The position numbers were made by a program, and so were the translations under genes. From NCBI GenBank assembly GCA_050633205.1, contig JBOEGA010000020.1:9079-73078 (forward strand): a stretch of 64,000 bases of DNA, given 5' to 3'. This DNA is from CBDHHC01 sp050633205 (lineage in GTDB: Bacteria; Pseudomonadota; Alphaproteobacteria; Rhizobiales; CBDHHC01). The first letter of the stretch is position 1. Every line of letters begins with the position of its first letter. The notes under the pieces are model-generated. The model had not been told where the DNA came from. It saw only the letters and a list, made by a program, of their open reading frames with translations, and searched no databases. This document shows positions 7,958 through 15,913 of this stretch, one piece after another.

Positions 7958-9355
7958 TTACAGCCTCGCCAGCTTGTCCATAATTCGTGCCCAGGCCCTT
8001 CGCCCATGTTTAAAACTGGAGAGGTTATATTTCTCATTCGGAGCATGAATACGGTCATCCTCAAGAGCAAAACCAATAAGGAGTGTATCCATTCCCAGTT
8101 CATTCTTGAATGGCTCAACAATTGGAATGGAAGCGCCGCAACCCATCATAATGGCCTGCACACCAAATTCTTCAGTTAAGGCTTCTGCAGAGGCTTTCAT
8201 TGAGGCACTGTTTTGGTCAAACTTCACAGCAGGAGCACCATGCTCACCTTTAAATTCAGCAGTACAGTCGGAAGGGAGCCGTTCAGTGACAAACTTTTTC
8301 ACACCCTCGAGAACTTTATCGGGATCCTGATTGGCAACAAGCCTGAAGGAGAGCTTTGCAAAAGCACTTTCCGGAATAACAGTTTTGCTGCCGGGCCCGG
8401 TATAGCCCCCATGAATACCATTAATTTCAAGGGCAGGGCGGGCCCATAACTGTTCCAGTGCGTTGTACTTCTTCTCTCCCGCCGCTTCACTTAGTCCGAC
8501 ACCGCCAAGAAAAGTTTGAGCATCAAAACCAATGTTACGCCATTGCTCCAGCTGCTCTTCAGAGGTTTGCATCACTTCATCATAAAACCCGGGTATCTGA
8601 ATAGAACCCTGATCATCGTAAAGATCACCTAATATATGCGTTAAAACCCTGATCGGATTTCTGACTGGACCACCATAAAGGCCTGAATGTAAATCACGGT
8701 TAGGGCCTGAAATAACAACTTCAATTGATGCCAGCCCACGCAGCATAGTAGTAATCGCAGGTGTTTTGGCATCCCACTGGCCTGTGTCACAAACTAGTGC
8801 AAGGTCCGCTTTCAGTTTATCGGAATGTTCTTCTAAAAATGCTGGAAGGCTGGGGCTTCCACACTCTTCTTCGCCTTCAAACAGCACGGTAATTCTGAGT
8901 GGCAATGAACCATGAACATCCATCCAGGCACGACAGGCCTCAAGAAAGGTCATGAGCTGCCCTTTATCATCAGAAGAGCCCCGCCCCATAATAACCGGGC
9001 CGTGTAGTTTATCCTCAACGATACCTGGTTCAAAAGGAGGAGCATCCCATAAATCCAGAGGGTCAACAGGCTGAACATCGTAATGTCCGTAAAACAGAAC
9101 ATGGGGGCCAGACTGCCCACCATCTGGCACATACTGTCCGACAACCATCGGTTCGCCGGTAGTTTCCATCACACTGGTTTCAAAACCAGTTTCCTTCAAC
9201 ATATCAGCGCAGTAATTTGCTGCCTTAACACAATCATCATGATGCGCAGGATTTGTTGAAATACTGGGAATACGCATTAGTTCAAACACACGTTCCAGTG
9301 CTTCATCAGTCGTATCATCCAGTTTTTGTAGGACAGGTCCCAGAATATCAGTCAT
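7958..9355 (-). CDS. M20 family metallopeptidase (dipeptidase, ArgE/DapE/CPG2 group)
   Basis: A 465-residue cytosolic zinc peptidase. Signature ligands are visible: FYGHYDVQPVD (first His with catalytic Asp), GRGSSDDKGQL (bridging Asp) and LFEGEEECGSP (catalytic Glu-Glu), with a lid/dimerisation domain in the middle and a C-terminal ligand His in DRIHAPNE. Members trim dipeptides or acylated amino acids. The annotated start at 9355 has GGAGGT 8 nt upstream; a further in-frame ATG 21 nt upstream lacks one. It is followed without gap by the small unknown gene. Confidence 0.92.
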   Translation of the reverse strand: MTDILGPVLQKLDDTTDEALERVFELMRIPSISTNPAHHDDCVKAANYCADMLKETGFETSVMETTGEPMVVGQYVPDGGQSGPHVLFYGHYDVQPVDPLDLWDAPPFEPGIVEDKLHGPVIMGRGSSDDKGQLMTFLEACRAWMDVHGSLPLRITVLFEGEEECGSPSLPAFLEEHSDKLKADLALVCDTGQWDAKTPAITTMLRGLASIEVVISGPNRDLHSGLYGGPVRNPIRVLTHILGDLYDDQGSIQIPGFYDEVMQTSEEQLEQWRNIGFDAQTFLGGVGLSEAAGEKKYNALEQLWARPALEINGIHGGYTGPGSKTVIPESAFAKLSFRLVANQDPDKVLEGVKKFVTERLPSDCTAEFKGEHGAPAVKFDQNSASMKASAEALTEEFGVQAIMMGCGASIPIVEPFKNELGMDTLLIGFALEDDRIHAPNEKYNLSSFKHGRRAWARIMDKLARL

Positions 9356-9627
9356 GCTATAACACCTCCGCATCAAACTTTACAGCAATCGAATTTAAAC
9401 AGCTTATCATGTTTGAAATACCGCGGCTCTTAGCTAAAAAGAGATTTTCCCCAAAATCTTTCTTGATAAACTTGGTTGAGTATAAGCATGTAATATATCG
9501 AATTTATTGCAGTACTTACTCATAAAGCCATAGCACAGAAATAGTTTAGGACATAATCAGGGAATAGTAATATTGTGATATATTCAGTTTTTATATAAAT
9601 TCAGCACTAAGAACAAGGGGAGTATTA
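9356..9627. other. Divergent intergenic region, no gene seen
   Basis: This 272-bp AT-rich gap separates the divergent M20 peptidase and AIPR genes and must hold promoters for both. A GGGGAG ribosome binding site sits just before the AIPR ATG. I see no strong palindrome. Confidence 0.5.
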
Positions 9628-11391
9628 ATGGGCGTAGCTAGTGCTGTTGAATTGACTGTTGATCAACTTCTTACCGATTATTCCAAAAAACGTAAAATAA
9701 CAGATGAGAATAAGCCCACGCTTTTCTCCCTTTATGCAGTCGATAATGTCGTTTTATCCTGCGTAAGAAATGCCTATGACGTCTGGGATGTATTTGTTGA
9801 TGGTCAGAATGATACCGGTATTGATGGTGTCGCTGTTACACTAAATGACCAGTTGATAACAAGTATAGAACAGGCTGAGAAAATAATCTCGTCAGAGCGC
9901 GAGTGCCGCACAAAATTTGTTTTCATTCAGGCAACCATGGATCGTGAGTTCAAAAAGCAGAAAATGACTGCTTTTACTTATGGTGTCTGGAGTTTCTTTA
10001 AAAATGAAGATCTGGGGCCGCAGAATGACAGATTGTTAAAAGTCGTCCAGCTCAAGGACCAGATTCTGCAGATGATTGAGGAAAAGGGCTTTGGGCGTCC
10101 CGAGATTGAATTATATTATGTCTCCAATGGCCAGTGGACCGGAGATGAGGTACTGAAAGGTGCCATACGTGGATCAACGGACCTCGTCAACGAAAATAAC
10201 AGGTTTCGCCGTGTAGAGTTTATTCCCCTTGATTTTCGTAATATTCTGGATATGCGCAGGACACTGGTCCGTCGTAATGAAGGAAAGTTGCATACCTATG
10301 GCTTAAGCGAGATGCCGGGGATGCCAGGGGTAAGAAAAGCATTTCTTGGTACAGTCATGGCGGAAGACCTGATTTCTCTTATCCGCCACCCCGTACTCAA
10401 TCGTGTGGACCGCAATGTCTTTCTGGAAAATGTTCGCGGATTTCAGGGGAAAGACAATTTTGTAAATGCAGGCATCAATGAAACTCTGAAGCGCCCTGAC
10501 TCCAGCCTGTTTCCTCTTTTGAATAATGGTATTACCATTGTATGTCGTGGACACGAAGAGAGCGGACCCAGACTAAGCATCTTTGACTATCAGATTGTCA
10601 ACGGCTGCCAGACGTCTACAATTCTGTTTGAGAACAGTGAAGCACTTGAGGGCCAGGATATTCTGGTACCTGCAAAGATTGTTGTTACCCGAAATGAAGA
10701 TATTATCAGCCGTATTATTCGGGGAAGTAACAGTCAGACAACAGTTACAGATGAGCACATATTAAGCCTTCACCCTTTCAACAGAAGACTGGCAGAATAT
10801 TATCGCGCTATCACCATAGGAAATGGTCGCGAACGGATATATTATGATATCAGGCAGGGGGAATTTGGCAGTAACCCTCAGCTGGATCCAACACGTATCA
10901 TTACAATCAGAGAGCAGATACAGAACTTTGCTTCGATGTTTCTGCGTCGCCCATATGATGCAGTAGATCGCCTTAAAACTTTGCGCGATAGCATTCCTGA
11001 TCATATTTTCAATCCTGACCATGCGCTGGATCCCTATTATACATCCTCTCTTGCAATGCACCGCTTTCATGCATTAAGGCGCGATAAACTCATAGAGCCT
11101 GAGTTCGAAAACTTCCGTTTCCAGTTGCTCTATATTCTCCGCCATATACTACTGCCCAGAGAGCTTAACCTGAGTAGCTGGCGGGCTGCACCTATCCTTT
11201 GCAATGAAATGAATAACAAACTGTGCGACCCTGAAGCGTCTGCCAGATATTACCTGAAGGCATGCGAAATCATTAAAAATACAGCAAAAGAAGTTTTTCA
11301 CGAAGATGCTTTACCAAGAGAGTTGGCAGCAAGACATTCCTTTACAGATGCTTTGCAGCAAAGACTGAAAAGTAAAAACTACGGGAGTTAA
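9628..11391 (+). CDS. AIPR family protein (abortive infection / phage resistance)
   Basis: A 587-residue cytosolic protein with the hallmarks of the AIPR family: FLENVRGFQG, VNAGINETL, FPLLNNGITI and DYQIVNGCQTS (residues about 268-335). AIPR proteins act in abortive infection in lactococci and occur in defence islands. The N-terminus looks like the PD-(D/E)XK-type nuclease fold common in the family, with Asp66 in DTGIDGVAV, but the later motif reads FIQATM (residues 99-104), with Thr103 where QxK Lys is usual. It stands alone with no restriction-modification or transposase gene, between housekeeping genes, suggesting an inserted accessory gene. Family confident, nuclease activity uncertain. 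Confidence 0.85.
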   Translation: MGVASAVELTVDQLLTDYSKKRKITDENKPTLFSLYAVDNVVLSCVRNAYDVWDVFVDGQNDTGIDGVAVTLNDQLITSIEQAEKIISSERECRTKFVFIQATMDREFKKQKMTAFTYGVWSFFKNEDLGPQNDRLLKVVQLKDQILQMIEEKGFGRPEIELYYVSNGQWTGDEVLKGAIRGSTDLVNENNRFRRVEFIPLDFRNILDMRRTLVRRNEGKLHTYGLSEMPGMPGVRKAFLGTVMAEDLISLIRHPVLNRVDRNVFLENVRGFQGKDNFVNAGINETLKRPDSSLFPLLNNGITIVCRGHEESGPRLSIFDYQIVNGCQTSTILFENSEALEGQDILVPAKIVVTRNEDIISRIIRGSNSQTTVTDEHILSLHPFNRRLAEYYRAITIGNGRERIYYDIRQGEFGSNPQLDPTRIITIREQIQNFASMFLRRPYDAVDRLKTLRDSIPDHIFNPDHALDPYYTSSLAMHRFHALRRDKLIEPEFENFRFQLLYILRHILLPRELNLSSWRAAPILCNEMNNKLCDPEASARYYLKACEIIKNTAKEVFHEDALPRELAARHSFTDALQQRLKSKNYGS

Positions 11392-11442
11392 ACTGCACAT
11401 TAGGGTCAGAGCCCTGGAAAGAAACCAGAAACGGATAAATAC

Positions 11443-13050
11443 ATGCATCCCAGAAACAACGCGGCGAGTGCACCTGTATTAAGTAAAAAAAAGGCCTTAC
11501 AAAAATTAAGAAAAGCGAGACAATTAAAAACAGACAATATTGAAGCTGTTAAAATTTTTGAAGAAGTCCTGGATATTTATCCGGAACTCCCCGAAGCGGT
11601 CTCAGGTCTTGCTTTGATTTATGTGCATCAGGGACGGTTTGAAAAAGCTTATCCTCTTGTACAAAAGGCCGTTAAGCTTGCTCCTGAAGCTGGTCTTTCT
11701 TGGTATCTTATGGGCACCTGTCTTCACAGGCAGTATAAATGCGATGCTGCAATAGCTGCATTTGAAAGTGCAGAAAAAGTCGGTCATAAAACAGCAATAC
11801 TATTTTCTGAGAAAGCAATGTGTCTGACAAAGCTCAACCGTTTTGAAGAAGCACAGATAACCATAGATCATGCACTGTTAACAGAACCCGGCTCTTCAAA
11901 TGTTCTGCAGGTAAAAGCAGCAATACACGAAATGAAAGGGGAAGTTGATAAGGCTAAGGATTGCTATGAGCGCGTCTTGAAACAGCATCCGGGAGAGCCG
12001 ACAATTCTGTTCCGTTTAAGTGATATGAAGCGTCTCTCTCAGGAGAATTTCGAGCAATGCGATATTGCACATGACATCTTTCAGAATAGGTCCCTGACAC
12101 CTGAGCAAATATCTCTACTATTGTTTGCACGTGCTAAAGAAGAAGAGCGTCGGGGAAATTATGATACTGCATTTTCTCTTTACGTACAGGCCAACAAACT
12201 AATTCATGAGGCATACCCCCTTAATCGGGATAATATTACTGCCAGAACCAACGTACATATCAGGGCATTCACCAGAGAATTATTCGAAAACTTCGCCCCC
12301 TTCGGTTCTAAAAGTAAAAAACCGGTATTTATAGTTGGAATGCCACGATCTGGCACGACACTGGTTGAGCAGATACTCTCTTCTCATCCTGACATAATTG
12401 CTGCTGGTGAAATTGAATGCATCGGCGGAATCGAAAAAAAACTTATGAAACTCTCCGGAGAAATGGGTAGTCCCTATCCATATAGCTTTTCTAAAATAGA
12501 TCCGGGAAGTTTAAAAAACTTTGCAAGGCATTACACGCAATATGTTGCCCGGTATGTTTCCGAAAGTAGCAAACATATTACTGATAAAATGCCGACCAAT
12601 TTCTTAAACCTGGGACTCATTCATCTTATTTTTCCAAATGCAAAAATCATTCATATCAAAAGAAACCCTCTTGATACCGGTCTGTCCTGTTTTTTCAAAA
12701 AATTCCACGACTCTGTAAACCTGTCCTTCGCTTTCAATCTCGAAGATATAGGCTTCTTTTATAATGAGTATGAAAGGTTGATGGCGCATTGGCAAAGCCT
12801 GATGCCTGAAGCCATTTTTGATGTGCAGTATGAAGATCTGGTAGAGAATCAGGAGAGTGTTGTACGTAACCTGCTCAAGCATCTGGAATTGGAATGGAAT
12901 GACAATTGCCTGGAGTTCTATAACAATACCCGGGGAGTTACTACGGCGAGCATGCATCAGGTACGACAACCCATATATAAAAAGGCCATAGGTAACTGGC
13001 AGCGCTATGAGAAACATCTGGGAGCGCTAATTGAAATTCTGGAGAAATAG
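11443..13050 (+). CDS. TPR-repeat sulfotransferase
   Basis: A 535-residue protein with tetratricopeptide-like helical repeats in residues 1-280 and a sulfotransferase domain after it. The PAPS 5'-phosphosulfate loop is visible as MPRSGTTLVEQIL (about residues 302-314), and the 3'-phosphate binding segment as KRNPLDTGLSCFFKKF (about 406-421). Such proteins transfer sulfate from PAPS to unknown carbohydrate, lipid or protein acceptors; the TPRs probably bind the acceptor or a partner. It starts 51 nt after the AIPR gene on the same strand, so both may be one accessory unit, though no functional link is evident. The Shine-Dalgarno is weak. Confidence 0.88.
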   Translation: MHPRNNAASAPVLSKKKALQKLRKARQLKTDNIEAVKIFEEVLDIYPELPEAVSGLALIYVHQGRFEKAYPLVQKAVKLAPEAGLSWYLMGTCLHRQYKCDAAIAAFESAEKVGHKTAILFSEKAMCLTKLNRFEEAQITIDHALLTEPGSSNVLQVKAAIHEMKGEVDKAKDCYERVLKQHPGEPTILFRLSDMKRLSQENFEQCDIAHDIFQNRSLTPEQISLLLFARAKEEERRGNYDTAFSLYVQANKLIHEAYPLNRDNITARTNVHIRAFTRELFENFAPFGSKSKKPVFIVGMPRSGTTLVEQILSSHPDIIAAGEIECIGGIEKKLMKLSGEMGSPYPYSFSKIDPGSLKNFARHYTQYVARYVSESSKHITDKMPTNFLNLGLIHLIFPNAKIIHIKRNPLDTGLSCFFKKFHDSVNLSFAFNLEDIGFFYNEYERLMAHWQSLMPEAIFDVQYEDLVENQESVVRNLLKHLELEWNDNCLEFYNNTRGVTTASMHQVRQPIYKKAIGNWQRYEKHLGALIEILEK

Positions 13051-13141
13051 TCTTCCATATTTTTTGAATGATAATTTAAAATTAAAAGTAATTGTCGCAT
13101 TATTGAAACAAACAGTAACTACAAGAAAAGTAGCCACAAAA

Positions 13142-13166
13142 AAACCCGGCATGATTAGCCGGGTTT
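13142..13166 (-). terminator. Rho-independent terminator of carD
   Basis: AAACCCGGC and GCCGGGTTT form a perfect 9-bp stem with a 7-nt loop. On the minus strand it is followed by a run of T, so it terminates carD; it also lies at the end of the converging sulfotransferase gene. Confidence 0.9.
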
Positions 13167-13207
13167 GAAAGTCTTGGAAGAGTATTAACCTTCGAAGAAG
13201 TGCAGAA

Positions 13208-13792
13208 CTAAGCTGCTTTTTCCTGTTCGGTTTCAGTTTGCTCTGTCTGCTCAAGGTCTGCCTTACGTGTTGTACGGGCAGTTTTTGAAAGTGTATCAGT
13301 TACTTTCTGAACAGCTATACCTTCCTCAATATTCTCAATAGCAGCAATTTCTCTTGCCATGCGGTCAAGAGCAGCTTCATAAAGCTGGCGCTCTGAGTAG
13401 GATTGCTCAGGCTGAGTTTCAGAACGATAAAGGTCACGAACAACTTCAGCGATAGAAACTAGGTCGCCAGAGTTGATCTTGGCCTCATATTCCTGAGCAC
13501 GACGGCTCCACATCGTGCGTTTCACACGTGCTTTACCTTTTAGTGTTGTCATAGCTTTTTTGACAATGTCTTCTTCAGACAATTTGCGCATGCCTACGCT
13601 GTCAAAGTTGGATGTTGGTACGCGCAGAGTCATTTTATCCTGTTCGAAGTGGATTACGAACAGTTCCAGCTTAAGTCCAGCAATCTCTTCTTCCTCAATA
13701 GCCAGGATTTTGCCTACGCCATGAGAAGGATATACGATGTATTCGCTGGTGCGAAAACCATTTCTTTGTTGAGCTTTTTTCTTAGCAGCCAT
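13208..13792 (-). CDS. carD: CarD family transcriptional regulator
   Basis: CarD-family proteins bind the RNA polymerase beta subunit and stabilise open complexes, chiefly at rRNA promoters. This 194-residue protein has a basic N-terminus, the CarD_CdnL RNAP-interaction domain (EYIVYPSHGVGKILAIEE, about residues 17-34, through LRVPTSNFDSVGMRKL) and the C-terminal helical DNA-binding domain (VKRTMWSRRAQEYEAKINSGDL). A Glu/Thr-rich tail follows. Its neighbourhood with fdxA is typical of alphaproteobacteria. Confidence 0.93.
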   Translation of the reverse strand: MAAKKKAQQRNGFRTSEYIVYPSHGVGKILAIEEEEIAGLKLELFVIHFEQDKMTLRVPTSNFDSVGMRKLSEEDIVKKAMTTLKGKARVKRTMWSRRAQEYEAKINSGDLVSIAEVVRDLYRSETQPEQSYSERQLYEAALDRMAREIAAIENIEEGIAVQKVTDTLSKTARTTRKADLEQTEQTETEQEKAA

Positions 13793-14332
13793 ACTCTTGT
13801 CCCAAATTTAGTTCATTTAAGGCGATGCAATCTGTATACTGGGACTCTTTGCCGCAGAGAGTCTCAATAGCGCGTCACTATCGCGGGTCAATGGATAGAT
13901 CACCCGGAGGGCAATCATGCGGGAAGGAATATTTATTCCCCTACCGCCCCTAAAGTATCGTCTAGTTGCGTCTATACGCGATGAACTGTTATAGTTCTAA
14001 CGCGGCACGAACACGTAGCAATCGTAGCAAAAAACAGACCAGTTATTATTGGTCGCGAAAATGCGTGTCACTAAAGCGAAAAAAAGCCACCTTATGTAAT
14101 CATAAGGACGGCTGTTACTTCAACATTTCGTTCATACATGTGCCACTGAAGGACAGAAGGTAACATAAAATTTGCTTTTTAGAAAGTAGATAATATGTGA
14201 ATTTTGCCTATGTGTATTAAATTGTCCACGCTTTTAGGTGGTAGGGTTAACAACCCAACCACTAAAAAATGCATTATATATCAAATATATCCGACATAAG
14301 AGCGAATCGCTGGCATCTCTTCAGGAGATTAA
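13793..14332. other. 540-bp intergenic region between carD and fdxA
   Basis: No convincing protein gene. It holds the fdxA terminator (14085-14113), a second hairpin at about 14237-14261 (TGGTAGGGTT with AACCCAACCA, one mismatch) and a GACTCT/AGAGTC hairpin near 13843. The span between the two larger hairpins could encode a small transcript or be a long fdxA 3' UTR. Confidence 0.4.
14085..14113 (-). terminator. Rho-independent terminator downstream of fdxA
   Basis: AGCC-CCTTATG pairs with CATAAGG-GGCT around TAAT, with small internal bulges. On the minus strand it is followed by seven T residues. It lies about 220 nt after the fdxA stop, leaving an unusually long 3' UTR or room for a small RNA. 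Confidence 0.75.
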
Positions 14333-14671
14333 TCAGTCGCCGGTGCCTGGCTTCTCAGAGAAATATTTCTCGAGTTTGCCTTCTTCTTTACCGTACTTCT
14401 CATGTTCCGGGTCTGGATCTTTCCGGACCGTAATATTAGGCCAGACTTCAGCATATTTCTTATTAAGCTCAATCCAGCTTTCAAGGCCGGGCTCTGTATC
14501 AGCTTTAATCGCTTCAATAGGGCACTCAGGCTCACACACACCACAATCGATACATCCATCAGGGTCGATAACCAGCATATTCTCACCCTCGTAGAAGCAG
14601 TCTACAGGGCATACCTCCACACAGTCGGTATATTTACATTTGATGCAGGCATCCAAGACAACGTATGTCAT
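14333..14671 (-). CDS. fdxA: 7Fe ferredoxin FdxA ([3Fe-4S][4Fe-4S])
   Basis: This 112-residue ferredoxin matches Azotobacter vinelandii ferredoxin I with its cysteines offset by one: Cys9, Cys17 and Cys50 for the 3Fe-4S cluster, Cys21, Cys40, Cys43 and Cys46 for the 4Fe-4S cluster, and free Cys12 and Cys25. A C-terminal extension of about 50 residues, standard for the type, follows. It carries single electrons in the cytosol; the partner is unknown. GGAG 9 nt before the ATG supports the start. Confidence 0.95.
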   Translation of the reverse strand: MTYVVLDACIKCKYTDCVEVCPVDCFYEGENMLVIDPDGCIDCGVCEPECPIEAIKADTEPGLESWIELNKKYAEVWPNITVRKDPDPEHEKYGKEEGKLEKYFSEKPGTGD

Positions 14672-14998
14672 ATCCCATTCTCCACGCCCGGCATTCCGGC
14701 CGCATTCTTTACTTAACGGTGTTGGTGATCTTTAGAATTTATGCAATCCGATGATTACAACATATACTCAAGGCGTATTCCCTATAATATAACGCTAAAA
14801 AGTACAAGTAGGGCGCAGCACAAAAAGAGACATGTAATATGTAGCATTTAGAGAGAAGGGCTACATAATAAAGCCGATCTATGAAATATTATTCCTGAAA
14901 TTGTCTTTATCAGAAATAATATTTCTCAATATCATGTTCGCTGTCCGAATATGGCATTTTTTAGCTTTAATGAACTTAAATGCGACAAGACGTCTTGA
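14672..14998. other. Intergenic region upstream of fdxA
   Basis: This 327-bp gap carries the fdxA promoter region and, nearer the neighbouring gene, a long AT-rich inverted repeat listed separately. No gene is supported. Confidence 0.4.
14883..14925. repeat. 16-bp inverted repeat
   Basis: GAAATATTATTCCTGA (14883-14898) pairs with TCAGAAATAATATTTC (14910-14925) with a single mismatch and an 11-nt loop. It lies 74 nt past the end of the gluzincin-like gene, so it may act as its 3' stem-loop. No clear T-run follows on either strand. Confidence 0.5.
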
Positions 14999-15718
14999 TT
15001 AGGGGCGATCGCCAAGTTCTGTATATATTCTGGCAAATGGCTCACCCTTTTTTACTCTTTCTATCAGTTCATTAACCCCGGCCTGACCAGCCTTGTCGAA
15101 CCAGTTTTTTACAACCCTGTATGAAGGAGCATAAACTTTTTTGCCTTCCGCAATAGCATTTTGCCATTGAATACGGGATTTCAGCGCCTGAACATTCAGT
15201 TCTGTCATCTCGCCATCTTTAGGCTCTCCTGTATAACGGGCATCCTTTGAAACCAGTACAGCAAGCCCTTCATCAAACCAGGCGGGAATAGCGCTGCTGG
15301 CACGAGATCCCCCTACCTTAAGTTTAAGCTCCAGGTGACTGAGCGAGTGTCCCATGGCGGAAACATTAAGGCTGCGCGGAGAAAAGTTGATCGCAGTCTG
15401 CGCCAGCACCTGCCATCTTTCCTTGCCGCCTCCGAGGCTCCTGAACTTTAATTCATCATTACACGCAAATATAATAGGTTTACTCTGAATAGGCCCCAGA
15501 ACGGCAGATACTCGTATTTGCGCAATATCGTAGTTTTCAACTATTTCCTTACGTTTCTGCCTGGAAACACCTGTCTGGATGTAAAAATTGTCAGAAACTT
15601 TTTCAAAACCAAAGCAGCCTGGGCAGATAAGAGCTGGATATATGGGGAATAAGTAACAAAAGACGCTCAATGTAAGCACAACAAGTACTGCCAGAGCGGT
15701 AAGGATACGGTATCGCAT
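14999..15718 (-). CDS. Membrane-anchored gluzincin-like protein with degenerate HExxH
   Basis: A 239-residue protein with an N-terminal membrane segment (residues 4-30) and then an envelope domain. The stretch AMGHSLSHLEL...IPAWFDEGLAV has the layout of peptidase-MA-like gluzincins, in which an HExxH helix is followed by W-x-x-EGLA providing the third zinc ligand (here Glu150). The catalytic Glu is replaced: residues 124-128 read HSLSH. Zinc ligands therefore seem kept while catalysis is probably lost. Substrate or partner unknown. It is transcribed away from lepA and is apparently monocistronic. Confidence 0.65.
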   Translation of the reverse strand: MRYRILTALAVLVVLTLSVFCYLFPIYPALICPGCFGFEKVSDNFYIQTGVSRQKRKEIVENYDIAQIRVSAVLGPIQSKPIIFACNDELKFRSLGGGKERWQVLAQTAINFSPRSLNVSAMGHSLSHLELKLKVGGSRASSAIPAWFDEGLAVLVSKDARYTGEPKDGEMTELNVQALKSRIQWQNAIAEGKKVYAPSYRVVKNWFDKAGQAGVNELIERVKKGEPFARIYTELGDRP

Positions 15719-15913
15719 AGCTTCGTAACACTTTAATTTTAAATGTGAATCACCTTTTTACGATTCTTATGTGAAAATCACACTTTGGTCAGCCATTTTT
15801 GTAGCGGAAACAGGAAACTTCGTGTTTAATGGCGCCAACCGTTACATTTTAGTACCTACACAAGGACATCAATCTTCTTGACGTCCCTTTAAAGCCTGCT
15901 AAACACCCAGAAC

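Noticed and set aside
9356..13050. A mobile element around the AIPR and sulfotransferase genes
   Set aside because: No transposase, integrase, terminal inverted repeat or tRNA target site is visible; the accessory nature is inferred only from function.
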